The notes: generated by a model not told the origin, from the sequence alone. Shown: positions 10,801-24,695, numbered from the stretch's first letter. The stretch is DNA of 64,000 nucleotides from Epiperipatus broadwayi (GCA_028023455.1 JAQFVV010012507.1:1555456-1619455), one strand, 5' to 3'. Made by a program: numbers and translations.

Positions 10801-13501
10801 CTTTATACAAGGGAGAAAAACTACATTTTTTCAATGACAATCGATAAACATGTGTTTGCCAACCTAAGGTCTCAAGATATTATATTCTTTTTAAATAAAT
10901 CACTTCCTTTTTTAAATTAAAATAATTCTTTAGTAACAAAATTTCTAAAACCCAACTAAACTTATGTATAATTTAGTTATAAAATCTCCTTACAGTAACA
11001 TCATCATAACAAAAAAAAAAATTCACTTCTATATTTAAAATGGTGTAATGAAACAATTTCAAAATATTATCAAAATTATTCATGATCTTTCCAAATCTAA
11101 TTAAACTATCTCTCTTGACCCCAATTTTCTCTCCACATCCATACAGCAAGCACACAATTTTCATAGCAATAAATTTTTTGAAAATAATTGCAAAAAAATA
11201 TATAAACTTTAACTTATCTTGCAGAACAAAATAGCTACATCAGCAAAGCAAATCAATCAATTATATATGCTCTCTGAATACATTTTTTTTATTTTTTTCC
11301 AATTTTTTGACAATGTCACAAGCAAACATACTAGATTTTTTAGCTTTATTAATAGTTACAATTTATTAATGTCCAAATACAAAAACCCCAGCCTTTGTGA
11401 TCATCATTTTTCTAACATTTTTTATTAAGTATAATATTTGTAAATTTTTTTAATTCTTTGCTTTAACATTTTTTTTAAAGATTTAATGTAAATATATGTT
11501 TTTTACTAAACATTGGTGACTATATCATTCATTTGAACTACGTTAGGGAATTGTCAGATCATGAAAGCATGGAGTACCTTAATGCCAAATTAATATCAGT
11601 GTTTGTACCTGTTTTTGTTGCTGGCTGGGAACCATTACTACAAAATATATACTTTATTTCTGTAGTTAAAAACACATGTGCTGTTTTTTTTCTGAGCATT
11701 TTTTTATTAATAGCAAAACATAGTGCTTGTAAATTTGGCATGTGACATTGGATAAACATTCATACATTAACCAATCAGATAGCAGAGAAAATATAGATTT
11801 TATATAAGATATAAGATTAAAAACATAAATCATCTTATTGTATCATTATTGCAAGTAAAATGAAACCATTCACATTTATGCAAAACAATATATGGAAGGT
11901 CTCAAAACAGATTCTTATTTGTATAGATGATATCTTAGATTGCATACTCATCATAATTGATTATGATTATTTTAAATTTGTTTTACTTGTTTCTGCCTAT
12001 CATTATGCAAAATGTTTGATTATATATAGGGGATCTTTGTCTGCTATAATTGATTTCCTCTAGGAAAATAGCATGGATAACATATTAGTAATAAATAAAA
12101 AGAAGATAAATTTATGAAGAGAATTAATATTACTGATATTTAATAACAATGTAAGTTGACCCTTATTTTATATACAGATAATACTATGATTAATATATTT
12201 ATATGTGTGTTGATTCTGTACTCGGCATGTAATTTTTTTAAAAAAAGACAGAAATTAAATAAGTACTAAATTAAAGTTTTATGAGAAAAAGAATAATAGA
12301 ACAAATTATGTATTTAATAGGCACCATGTTAAACTTTGCACCATTTTTAAATAAATAATTTTGTTGACTTTTACAATATATTTTTTGTTTTAATATATAT
12401 AACCAACTGTCATTTTACTTTTTTTTTGTAATTGTGTCATTAACCATCTATTTTCAACTAAGCTTAGAATACGGATTTTATATTTTTATATAACTAATGA
12501 AAATGATATTTTTTAAGATTTTCACATTTATATATTAAAAATTACTCTTTTTTTTTTTAAAGTATTGTATGTATATTCAAGACGAGGAACCTGTTAATAC
12601 TTACATTTATAAAAATAAATAAATAAATTTCATCTAGTGTCATCAAAATTACAATAATCCCCAGCAATCAAAAGTTCATAATTTTTTGCATATTTTTTAT
12701 TTGCACTATGCTTTTTGTACAACTCAATTTTAAATAATTGTAATAAATTATCATAAGTTTTAAATATCTGTAATTGCAAAGTGGAAGTAACTACCTACCA
12801 CTGAATTATGTTTTGTCAAAAACCAATGAAAAATAGAATGATGCCATTCTATGTTAGGGTTTCTGCTGAAACAAGATTAGTTATTGACTTGTTTTTGTTT
12901 TGTTTTTAAATTGTATGGTGATTTATTGTTTTAATTTTATGGTGAGTGCAGAACATTTAGACTATACATAAATTAACACAAAGGACAAAATTCATCAAGA
13001 CAAAAACTAAGCTAATATAACAACAAAGCCCAAAAAAGAATGGTATTTTTTATATTTTCATTGGCTTTTGACGCTATATAACTCAGTGGGAGATAGTTAC
13101 TTCTGCTTTGCAATATAATTTAAAATGTGGTTTTTACCTGATTACTAATTATTACTTAACTTCTACTGCTGATCTCAGTACCGTATTGTATTCTTAAATG
13201 ATAGGTAAAGTTTACATTTTGTTTGACTTTCTTTAAATTTTGAAAGTATTGATGACATACAATAATTACAAAATACATTGCATTGTATATTTAATTTTTT
13301 TTAAAAACTCAAAAAACAAACTTCAAAAGATTTTTGTGAGTCAATATATCAAACCTTTACATTTCATAATGCTATTTAAATATTTTTGTTAATAAATAAC
13401 ATTATAACGTGTAATGTATTTATCACACATCTGGAAAATTGCAAATGGATGTTAAAATAAAACTCACTTTCCATTCCCATATAGCTCTATAAAATTAGTC
13501 T
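10801..13501. other. AT-rich stretch, no gene seen
   Basis: No frame with convincing composition. The minus frame 10973-11164 (LLYGCGEKIGVKRDSLIRFGKI) is somewhat protein-like and may be a further 5' piece of the LINE. Overlapping frames at 11533-11745 and 11559-11759 sit in a slightly less AT-rich patch that I cannot identify. A relative of the 4160 direct repeat lies at 11456-11495. Confidence 0.55.
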
Positions 13502-14106
<605 letters not shown>

Positions 14107-14589
14107 AAAAATAATAATAAAATATTATTTCTATTCTATCATTTAAAAAAAAATTGTTAAGTATCTTCTTTGTAATAGTAAATTGATTTTTTTTCAAAGG
14201 TTGAATAGTAATTCCACTTAACAGTGCAATTCTTAAATTTATTAGTAGCAGAATAAAGTATATTAATTATAAAATTGTTAATTGTAGTGCTTCTATTATT
14301 TCAAATACTATTAGATATATAAGATTTGTTTAAAAATAATGTACACTTTGTAAAAAATAATTTAAAATAGAAACATTCTATAAATATGATCATTCAAATA
14401 ATATGCATTTTTTCTCTATATACATATAGATATAAACATTAAATTAAACATCACTCAATGTATATGTAAACAAAGGGAATAAATCAAACTTCACTCACGT
14501 TATGAATTAAAATCATTCTGAATATTAAACAAAGGATCAAGAATAGAATCTCCATGACTCTCAATTATTCAAGCTTACTGCAAAACTAG
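14107..14589. other. AT-rich stretch, no gene seen
   Basis: Plain AT-rich spacer between the GATA array and the Tx1-like LINE. Nothing else is seen. Confidence 0.6.
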
Positions 14590-16640
14590 TTGGATGATGA
14601 CAGGTGTTGCTACTAAGCTGCATGTTGCTGCATGAATAGTTAGGGTGATGTTTTTCTGTATATCTCAAGGATGCTGTTTATTGTAAGAGTGCCTCACCTA
14701 TGTGTGTTTAACATAATTTCCCAAGTGAGTGTTAGTGCTGGACAAATGTGAAATATATGATGCTCTCTTTTCAAGTTTCTGTGACATAGGAAGTGAATGC
14801 AGGAGTTAAGTTTTAGGTGGAAGTAAAAAATGTTGGCTCTAGAGACCATTTTGTAAATCTATGAAGTAACTGGCTATTGGTTTTGTAGTATTGGGGAATG
14901 ATGGTCAACAGGTGAATTTGGATATAGTAGATTGTGAGTACTGCAGTAGGAATACTTACCTGTATTACATAGTGATATTTGGTTGTATATAATTTATAAT
15001 TGATACATGTGTGAGACATGAATTTATGTGATGGGGTGATCTGTCTGTTAGTAGTATGTGTATAATACTTTCTAGTACTGGAAATTGTCTTATAGTGGCT
15101 GTTAAAAGATTTATACTCTTTTGGCTGTGGAAAACTTATATGCAGTGAAAGCCCATTCCATTTTATGCTGATGGAAAATTAAGGCATTTGGCAGAGATAG
15201 AAACAGACTTCTTGTGCCACAGCAATTTGCAACAAAGTGAAGAAATATAGGTGTTAACATATTTGGAAAACTTGATAATAGAAAATAATAGGCTAGTGAG
15301 GTAGTTATTCTTTCAATATCATTTTAAGTCTGTTAAGGATTTTTAGCCTGATACCAGTAGTTCCAAGATTAAAAGGGAATCTGAGAAAGGCAGAAGGTTG
15401 TCTATGATAAATTTGTGTAGATGGCTTGCCAGTGTAGAGAAACCATGCAGTGGTTTTGTTCATAGAGTAATCATCAAGTACCTTCTGTAGAAAAGGTAAT
15501 TACATTTTGGAGACAAGGAAAACAGTGACATTATTTATATAGCAATGCAAGGACTAGGTAATCCAGTATTTGGAATTTGAATGCCTGAATATTTTTTAAT
15601 GAATTTTGTTTATGAGAGAAATAATGTAAAACATAAATAATAAGGCACTGAGTGGTGATCCCTGTGGCACTGATTGACTGGGGTTAAAAGGTAATGCTCT
15701 GCCATGGAGAGTTATGTTAATTTCTTGGATTAATAATAGGTTTAGTAAATGTGTTTAGTAGGAGATGTCATTGTTAATGTGAACATGTGAATTAGACTGT
15801 CATCTGGGAATGAGTCAATGGTAGCTTCAATGTCATATTTTTACAGCCATTGGAACATACTTTTCTGTTTTCAAATTGAGTTTAAAATTTGTGTTAAATA
15901 TGAGACTGCTTGGTCTGAGGCTAAGCCTTTCTTGGCATATTGCAAAGATGATATTATAGGGGGTTGTGTGATTCTATTTTCTTTTTCAATACTTTTTCAC
16001 AAATTTTAATACCAAGGGACTGGGATCTATAATGATAGGTCATAGGATGAATACATTGGATATCTGAGCAGGTTTTTTGTTGAATAGAATTAGAGAGATC
16101 AAATATAAACCTTGTATATTATGTAATTTTTGTAATAGACAATTAGGTAAGTCACACAGGTGAAATAACTCCAATGTGCAAAGACAAATTTAGGTATTCC
16201 ATGGAGCTTAGGGTGACAATTGTTTGGTGTTGTGGCAAGTTGGAGAGAAAAATCAGCAGTATTAAAGAGTATATTGAATACCAGCTGTCCAAAGAAGTCT
16301 CCTTTGGGTTTAAAACAATGTGGTTTTGCAATTTTTGGTTTTAAATGCTTATAAATAGACTCTACCACAATATATCCAGAATTGATTATCCCAACAACTT
16401 CCAGAGCTAGGGAACTCTAATTGTGGAGGGATATCCTAAAACCCACCACATGTATCCATGAATCCATGTATGTTGTTGAGTCAGGCAGTTTTTTTTTGTG
16501 TTGTTGCTAAGTACTCTTTCAGTGAGTTGCATGTGTTTTGTTATATAAGTATGTAAGTTTTCAAATGTGTGTAGGAATATTGATGGTAGATGTACACGTG
16601 GTAATTCTCCAGTGTAGTTTATCAGCAAAGGCTAGTAATT
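14590..16640 (-). mobile_element. Tx1/L1-like LINE, decayed ORF2 (reverse transcriptase to C-terminal region)
   Basis: The plus strand is GT-rich and the minus strand translates into pieces of a LINE reverse transcriptase. From 5' (right) to 3' (left): a linker (minus frame 16099-16368, HLKPKIAKPHCFKPKGDFFG); RPITIIDPSPLVLKFV-like fingers near 16040; a motif-A-side segment DIEATIDSFPDDSLIH near 15800; the segment before and including motif B near 15650 (HHSVPYYLCFTLFL); and the catalytic box as LHCYINNVTVFLV (about 15519-15548). Then come FPFNLGTTGIRL (near 15370), and LWHKKSVSISAKCLNFPSA...NGMGF (near 15200), matching the conserved segment after the thumb of L1/Tx1-group elements. The YxDD box reads YINN, so both aspartates are lost. 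Frameshifts are frequent and the endonuclease appears to be missing. The clade is inference. Confidence 0.7.
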
Positions 16641-17035
16641 TGGAGAGTGGGGAGGTAATATGTGTGATGTGGTTATTGTTAAAGAATAATATATTTATAA
16701 ATGAGATATATCACTGGACAATATTAAGAAGTATAATTTAAATTTAAAGAGCATTATGTATGATTCTGAGTGTAAAAATTCAGTAGCACTTGTAGATAGG
16801 AGTATTCTAACTATTTTGTGAAGTCTAATAGTTGTTGCTTATGTAGCATCTAAATCAAGTGTAAGCATCTGATCTCATCTTCAGATTCTGTGTTTATATC
16901 TAAAAGTTTTTTTATTATTAATTTTGTCTTGGTTGATATTGGCAGGAGGGGTGTTTTTAATTGTTGTTTGTTTTGATAGTATGGAATTTTTAATTGCATT
17001 TGATGGTATTGTAGTTATTATTTTTTTTTTGTACA
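16641..17035. other. Unassigned stretch between the ORF1- and ORF2-like parts of the LINE
   Basis: The endonuclease domain expected here on the minus strand is not recognisable. Only about 400 bp separate the two recognisable parts, so a deletion is likely. Confidence 0.4.
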
Positions 17036-17700
17036 TTGATGAGATTAGATTAATTTTAGTCTGCAGTTTGTATAAAATTTGTTAGGGCAATCTTTGATTA
17101 AAGGGGTTCTTTCTTTACAAAAAAAAAACAGTGTGGAGAAATACCTTTAAAAGTTATAATTAGTAGTGGAATATAGAGTTGGAATATCCATGACATTAAT
17201 ATTTTTGTTTAATTTTAGGGTAAAGGTAACTGTATTTGTTAATATAGGTATGGTTGTTTTTTCCCCAAGAGATATTTAAAATTAGATATGATGCCATAGT
17301 TTTTAACTAATAAATGGAGACCTATTTCTGAGAAGTCTATGTAACAATTTTTAATTTGCCCATTTAATAATAGAGGGTGATCTAAGTCAATATAACAGAG
17401 AATTTTTGTGTTTAAAAATTTCTTTTTATGTTTTATTGTGAAACTCAATACAGAGATATCTATTATTTGGATGATTCAAAATTTTATAAATGTAGCTCCA
17501 TCTCTTTTTTTTTCCATTAATAAATCATATAATTTATCAATTGGAAATCTTGCAAGTTCACAATTAATATTTGTAGTGGTTATTATGACGGATTTGCCAT
17601 TGTAGAACTTTTTGAAAGATTTTAGGGACGGTACAGTTGACTTTATCTGAATAACAAGCATTGTTGAGAATTTGATATGTTTGTGTTGGTTTGAATTTGA
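17036..17700 (-). mobile_element. Tx1-like LINE ORF1 remnant (RRM-like domain and CCHC knuckle)
   Basis: Minus-strand frames 17476-17661 and 17239-17448 join, across a frameshift, into one protein-like sequence. Its pieces include TVPSLKSFKKFYNGKSVIIT, PIDKLYDLLMEKKRDGATFI, CYIDLDHPLLLNGQIKNCYI and GIISNFKYLLGKKQPYLY. Downstream near 17100 it ends in FFCKERTPLIKDCPNKF, which looks like a damaged C-x2-C-x4-H-x4-C zinc knuckle. Order and content (RNA-binding fold, then zinc knuckle) fit ORF1 proteins of Tx1/L1-type LINEs, which bind element RNA. It lies directly 5' of the ORF2 remnant on the same strand, so both probably belong to one copy. Confidence 0.55.
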
Positions 17701-18590
17701 TTGTCATCATTTTCATTATCTAGATTGTAAATGTCAATTATATATTCTGATGTTAAATGAACCTTATTCTCTATGTTTGCAGAGTAACCTTTAATGGCTC
17801 TGGTGTAAGTATTATTGCTTATTATATTTTTATTGTTAGAGGTTAGATTTGATTGATTTTTTTAATTTTATTTCTGAGTAACTGATTTGTTTTAAGGTGT
17901 TGTTTTTAGAGATTTGTAAATTAGGGGAATTTTTAATATAAATAAGCGATTGTAGAATTAATTCTTGTTGGTGTGTTTTTCTTCCATTTCAATTATATTT
18001 TGATTTAATGCTATTTTTTTTTATTAATAACCTTTTGGTTATTTTTTTTATCTTTATAATTCTGATCAATTCCAGACTAAGAATTGGAAGTAGTGTTAGT
18101 GGCTGTTGGATTACAATCAGCAAAATTAAATTTTGGAGAGATGTTGATTCCTTCCATAATGGTGGAATTTAATGTGTCATTTAACTCCTTTAAAAAAAAG
18201 ATATATTTAGGTAAATTATTTGAAGCTGTCTGAAAGTAATTAATATATCTAATATATATAAATTAATAAATAAAATCATGAGTGAGATTACAAAAAAACA
18301 TCAATTTTAAGAGAATGTAAAGATGCAGCTGAGCTATACGAATGCCACCTAGTTGAGTATACCACTACTACTACTTCTACCACTATTATTTCTACTACTA
18401 CTATTATCTTTCAAAGGACTATTCAACAAAGTAAAAAAGGTTGTATTATTTATTTTGTCTACATATTATTAATGATGGTTAGGAATACAAATAATACAAT
18501 ATTTTGAAAGCAAGAAAAAGTTCCCAATTGGATGAGCTTGTTTTCTATTTGATGTATTGTGATGGTTCATGTAATACCTTTTAGTTTTTG
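17701..18590. other. AT-rich stretch with a (TAC)n-type microsatellite
   Basis: Possible 5' part of the Tx1-like LINE up to about 18150, not recognisable as protein. An impure (TAC/TTC)n run is at 18358-18406. Confidence 0.45.
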
Positions 18591-19500
18591 CTTTTCATTT
18601 CAGATTTATTAATGCTGAGTGTTCATTTTTTTTTGTAGGCTTGAAGGTAATTGGAATTGAGATCAGGTATCAATGAAAAGTTTTTGGCTTATTATTCTTT
18701 TGTCCCTTTGACACATATTATCCTCAGTTTATTTTTGAACATGTTAGGCTTCCTTCTGAAGTTGTTATATATGAATTTATACCCTGTATATCACAATGCA
18801 TAAAGGATGAATACACTGATCCTGATTTCAAAAAAGACTTTTGTTTTGAATAAGTCAAATAAGCTATTTATATATTTTTTATATTTGATGAGTGTGTATA
18901 TTATTGATGTGGTTAAGTCCTTGGTATATAAAAAAAGATGGTCCTGTGTTTCCGAATCATGAGCACACAGATGGACTACATTTTGGTAGTTTCTTTTATA
19001 TTTTAGGAAATGCTTTGTGGGTAGTGAATTGAAATTAATTTTAAGTAAAAAAAAAAACATAATATTTTGGTTCATTGACCAGAATTTGGATTTTTGGCAA
19101 AGTTCTTTGTTGGTAAGGTTGAGTACAGTTGTATCCTCATCTTGTATAAAGTGTAAAAGTAAATGAATTTTCCAATATTTAAATTTATTTGAGATAGTTT
19201 CAAAACCAATTTTTTTTTGGTAGAAAATGCTTGAATAGCAGGTCGTTTATTTGTCAGAGTGATTTTGCAAACTGTTTGTAGATATGGGATTTTTTTTGCA
19301 CTTGGAAAGATTATATTAATTTTTTTTTTTTATTCTAAATGTATGAATTGATTGAAGACCTAGATTATTTTGTGAGGGTGAATTTTTAAGACATCTTATG
19401 ATTATTGAAAACAATCTTTTTTCTCCACAAGAGATTCATGGAAAGTGAGTCTATTTGATTAGAAATAACTTTATTTGCCTTTTTTTTTTACTCTTGGAGT
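18591..19500 (-). mobile_element. Second Tx1-like LINE fragment, ORF2 C-terminus
   Basis: The minus frame 18791-19075 (94 codons) contains LKINFNSLPTKHFLKYKRN, then HLCAHDSETQDHLFLYTKDL. This corresponds to the C-terminal segment of LINE ORF2 proteins in which a C...C motif is followed by ET-x2-HLF-x-C; here the last Cys is Tyr/Thr. Continuing to the right, out of frame, QLYSTLLTKNFAKNPNSGQ near 19080-19140 reads as the upstream part of the same protein. Because this 3' domain lies 5' (to the right) of the neighbouring ORF1/ORF2 copy, it must be a separate copy inserted in tandem on the same strand. Confidence 0.6.
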
Positions 19501-20559
19501 TGACCAGGCCACACCTGTTTACAAGTGACTGCTGTTGATGAGTTGTTACATCAATGAAATAAAAAATATAAATTAGGTTTGTAAAATTTTTATAATTAAA
19601 AAACATAAATTATAGTTGCAACAAAAATAATAGAAGTTTTAAATGTTTTGAATTCCCTAACCCTTTGGTATATAGATTTTTTAAAACAAGTTATATAAAA
19701 AATATTCATTTTTTTTTTCAGTATAAAGTAAGTGGATTAATAATAAGGGGATTATTTTCAAGTACTAGATCATACAAAGTAAAAAATTCTATTCTAGTAA
19801 CATTTTAAAAAAGTTTTAAAATATATTACATAAGTCTTGAAGATTGAATAATTCATTTAACTAATATAAAAGGTTAATTTAAAATACAAGTAAAATATTT
19901 TATCAGACCATAATTTTATTTTATTGAATATAATAACATTATATTTAATAAAATATATAGTCATAGCCATACTTATATTAACATATATGTGGATAGAAAA
20001 AAATATTTTATCGAATCTTTTTAACTTTTAGATATGTTGAAAATGCATCTATAAAAGTACACCACATAAACACATTCTCACATGCATATATATACCAGAC
20101 AGACAGTAATGGAAAAACAATGAGGATTGCCAATTCCTCAACAAGCTTTATGATAAATACTTAGCCAGAGCCAGCCTTTAAAATATTTCTATCAGGAACC
20201 CCCCAATCCCTGACCATGGTTTCATGCTTTGGCAAAAAGCACAATAATTGGAAACAAAAGGAATAATCACACCTCTGAAGTTTTGCATTATAGTTATAAA
20301 ATTATTATTTTATATGATGTACATTAATTGTTAAAGATTTTCTATATTATAGGTGAATCTATACTATACCCAAAATGTTGTGTACTTTAATTTAATGTTT
20401 ATTTGAATAAGAATGTATTTATTTTGATTTTATTTTCATATGAACTTATATGTGAAGTTCATGATATGTACTTTTACTATGCTTAATTTAAATGCAAAGG
20501 ATCAATGAGAATAATTAATTGAGGGAACAGCACTTGTGAGAAGTTAGGAATTATTGGTG
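19501..20559. other. AT-rich stretch, no gene seen
   Basis: Includes one less AT-rich patch at 20095-20280 with no recognisable protein. Otherwise plain AT-rich sequence. Confidence 0.5.
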
Positions 20560-21060
20560 AATTTATAATGCATGTCAACATTACATGAATTATTCCTATG
20601 AGTCTTTCCAGGGTTCTGTGCCTATATTTATGTCATATTTATTACGTTATTATTATGCACATCTTTTAAGCAGAGTCAGTCATTATCTCAGTCGTTCTTT
20701 ATTATGAAACATTTTTTAATTATGTCTGAACTCATGTCTGCTAAACTGCTGGTGTATTCTGAGTTAGCAGAATAATTGAGGAGGATGATTTTACATTTTG
20801 ATTTTAAGTAAATATTAATACTGCTTTGTAATTGTTAAATGGCATTAGTCTGTGCTGGTGGTTAATCTGCAGAATAATTACTTGCCATTTTCTGTATTTT
20901 GCACTCATTCCTTCACTAGTGGTTAATCCCTGGAACAGTGTGTAATTATACTTGTTGCTTGATGGTGGTCTATAAATCCACAGGGTATTCAGTGTTGTGT
21001 TATTCCTATGTGTAGATGTATGCATCCACAGGAATACCATCTTACTTCATAAATGTAGAT
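20560..21060 (-). mobile_element. LINE endonuclease fragment (YRPP motif)
   Basis: The minus frame 20804-21040 (78 codons) contains WIYRPPSSNKYNYTLFQ, then SAKYRKWQVIIL and NNYKAVLIFT. The YRPPSS segment and the spacing to the following hydrophobic strand match the APE-type endonuclease of CR1/Jockey-like LINEs, where the strand is normally followed by GDFN. Here the GDFN box is degraded (ILQINHQHR). The alignment-like resemblance continues leftward in other frames to about 20560. It is an isolated, truncated, inactive fragment whose parent family differs from LINE copies 1 and 2. Confidence 0.55.
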
Positions 21061-21441
21061 TTGGGCAAAGTCTTTATGTACTCTGATGTTAAAAATATCT
21101 TCTTTCATCTATAGGTATAACCTGTAAGTTCAGTCATAAGATATAGCAGGACATGCTATCTAAATTGTCCCCATAGTGTATCATGTTTGTTTACATAATA
21201 TTTTAGCTGAATTGAGGTTTGAATCTCCACTTTGGTTCAGTATTTCATTATGGCTACTCTCACAAACATGTCATTATTTATTGATTATTATTATAAGTTT
21301 ACAGTATAGGTTCATTGGTTTTGGAACTGACACATTGGATATTTCATGACTTGATGTTGAACTCCATTCTCTTTTCTTAGAGCTGAAATTAAGTCAATTT
21401 GTAGTAAAATGTTGTGATTGTGTTTACTATAAAACTGTGTA

Positions 21442-22341
21442 CACCTGTGTCTCGTTTTATGCGGTAGATAGGTTCCTCAGAAAATGCACACAAAAGAAAT
21501 CACATAAAAAATAAAAGTAACTTACCTTAAATAATGGGGGATATGTTCCAGTAATTTTCAGAAGTCACATAAAAGCAAAGCAACAAGAAAATATTACTTT
21601 AAAATTTGCATTAAAAAAATAAAAAAATAAAATATGACTAATAAAAAATTTCAAATATTTGAAAAAAAATAATACAAGACAAACTTTTTTTATTAACTAC
21701 AGTATTTAATTTTACATTTTTTCATGCATATTTTAATCATTACCACTGCTTGACAATATGTGTTCATTGGTGAACTAGTAAGAAATCAGATTTGTGATGT
21801 GATGTACAACTAGCGCCACTTTCAGTCTTGAGCTGTATTAATGGTTTTCTGTTTCTATATTTAAAAAATGAGATCACAATCAAAACAAAAAAATTACACA
21901 TTATCATTAGAAATATTATTTTCAGTTTATAAAATCAATAAAATCTTTATTATTAGTTATTTTAAAAATCTAAAAAAATATTTATTTCTGTTAATATCTA
22001 ACAAAATAACTTTTAAAAGTTTAAAATTTTTGAATATTTATTGTGATATTTTTATACTTACATATAAATCTATTATTATTATTTACTCATTAGTATAAGT
22101 AGGTTATTTACATCGAATCTAAGATTCTAAATACATCTTCAGGACATATTCACATTAGCTGCTAATATAATATTATATTTTTGAAAAAAAAAAGTATTTC
22201 AAGTCAAAATAAGCTATTAATAATTTAAATTTCTTGATATCTAATATATATAGTGAAATATGAAAGATATTAAGAAGAAACATGAATCGCATCTCTTCAA
22301 AAATTGCATTAAAATAATCCACATAAAACAAGACCCAGGTG
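21442..22341. mobile_element. 900-bp non-autonomous pogo/Tigger-like DNA transposon
   Basis: The left end reads CACCTGTGTCTCGTTTTATG then CGG; the reverse complement of the right end reads CACCTGGGTCTTGTTTTATG then TGG. That is a 23-bp terminal inverted repeat with three mismatches. Each end abuts a TA dinucleotide (21440-21441 and 22342-22343), the target duplication of Tc1/mariner-class elements. The CTCGTTTTATGCGG core strongly resembles Tigger/pogo ends, in which CTCGTTTTAT is typical. No transposase is recognisable inside; the 76-codon frame 21868-22098 is AT-driven. It would have been mobilised in trans. Confidence 0.82.
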
Positions 22342-22397
22342 TATATTATCCACTTATTGAAGCAAATAGATGGAATATTTTATTTATTCTGTTTATT

Positions 22398-22438
22398 TTA
22401 TTAATTAATTAATTAATTAATTAATTAATTAATTAATT
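22398..22438. repeat. (TTAA)n microsatellite
   Basis: Ten tandem TTAA/AATT units starting 55 bp right of the pogo-like element. Confidence 0.95.
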
Positions 22439-24695
22439 TATTTATTATATTGAAACATTACATAATCAACTATTTGTTAATGATTAAATTGTAAATAAAT
22501 GTTAACTCATAATTTAACCTACTATGCCCTTGCTATTTGTCATTCACAAAACCAGAAAATTCTACATCTTGAGGAGAACATACATTAAAGCACATATTGT
22601 CACTGATAGGGTATATAAGTCTTACTAATATTCTGGGGAAATATTTGAATGCTTTTGTTCTCGGATAGTTCATGATGTATGGGGTACAATAAAATCCCAT
22701 TTACCTCTTCCGTTACTTTGGCTTTGCTTTGTTAATTCTGGAATATAATACAAAATTGATTGTTTCTATAAAGTCATAGATAAATTTACTAGATAATGTT
22801 ATGATAGAATTTATTCTCTTAATGCTATAATTTGCAATTCATCAAATATAATAAGAGTCTCACTGCTATTTATTTAATTATAAATCTAAATTAATGAGGA
22901 AGGAACCCAAGTTTCCTATGTTTACTTATTATTGCAAAGCTCATACTTAGACTAGCATTCGTACCAAAATAAGTTATAATAAATCATGTTATAGTGATAA
23001 TTATAATAATTACTTTCTTGTCAATAACTTGTATCTATCATGTAATAGCTAATATAGATCTGGGGAATCATACATGTCATTCTGAAAGAGTAATCATTAA
23101 TAGTTTCACAAATTATACCATCTTATCCATGGTCAGTCATAAGATCTCATGCAAATGAAAATCACAAATTAAGGTTTTGAAGGATAATAAAAATTATATA
23201 ATTATAATTTGTCTTAGGTAATCTAACATACTTTCACATACTGCTATGATGGGTCTTCACAGTGTACCCTGGCTACGACAAGATTAGATCATAACAATTT
23301 TATGCTATACAATTAATGCTCTCTGTTGTGACCTGATCAGACTTTTCAGTTACTATATATATATATATATATATTCTAGCCGAATAAAATTGTAACAATA
23401 TACTCCACCGTCCTGATGATGATGATGTCCTTCAGCTAAGCATTGTGGTTTATATGTTATAATTATATTTACTATTGAGACATGTATTAAAATAAAAGGG
23501 AATTAAAATAATAAAAAATGTATTTTATCATAACAGACAGAGAAATTAAAAAGAGGAGAAACCTCATTCATTCTTATACAAAATTTTTAAATCAACAAAC
23601 TTCCCCATATTAAAAATGTATCTCCAAGTAGCATAAGTACTTTGCATATAATATAGCATACTAAATAAATTTCTTCTATTATACCCTCTCTAAATATCTT
23701 GAAAACAAATATTAATCACCAAATAAAGCTTATTGCCATAATCTGAACTAACTCTTATAAATTAAAAGCCAATGTACTTTTCTTATAGTACAATTAACTA
23801 TAATTGATTTGTTAATGCCATCCTAGTAATATTTTCAACAATAAAAGTAATTTTGATAATCATAAAATAATATAAGATGATCTCAGGGGTTTTTTTTTTT
23901 ATTTAATACCATGTTGAATAAATGATAACATCCTAGTAGATGAAAGGAGACATACAATTCTCATATAAATTAATGTATACTCAACATACTATATTAATAA
24001 TAATAATAATTAATTACAGAAATATTTAATTTAACTAACAAATGCATAAAATAATATAATTTGGATAAATCAAAGTCTTTACCCAGTATGACATTCCAGC
24101 ATCTTGAAAGAAAAGGGTACCGTTTACGACCTTCTAATACTCATCAACAACATAATTTAAAATCAACTTTTGAAATAATGTAATCTTCATTTGTAGAATA
24201 ATTAAATAATATGCAGTTTTAAATGAAAATTAATTCAAAGTAAATCAATTTGGAATTGTAATTCTTATGCACAACTTTGTATTTTTAAGTTTGGATCTGC
24301 ATCTTATGAAGACTTTATATGGTTTACCAAGATTTCTATAACATAATTAATAATCCAGGTCTCAAGAAATCATATATAGAGAGAAATACTAAAATTTACT
24401 AACAATAAAACACATTTATTGACATTTAACATCGATTTCACTTTACAAAAAAATTTAATAAATATTTTACAAAAATGAAAGGTCTTCTGCAAACATAGGC
24501 ACTGTTGTACAAGATGCATAAATAATAAACAAAAATAATCACCTATCTATTTGCAAATTAATCCCTTATTTACAAACATTTGGATAGTATTGTTAACTAA
24601 AACTTATTAATTTTTAGGCTTAACATTTAATTTAACTAAACACTATTTTATTCTAGGATATTCTTATTTTAAAGCAAGAATAATTTGTTATATTG
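22439..24695. other. AT-rich stretch, no gene seen
   Basis: Contains (TA)n at 23354-23374 and a GATGATGATG run near 23413. No protein-like frame. Confidence 0.6.
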
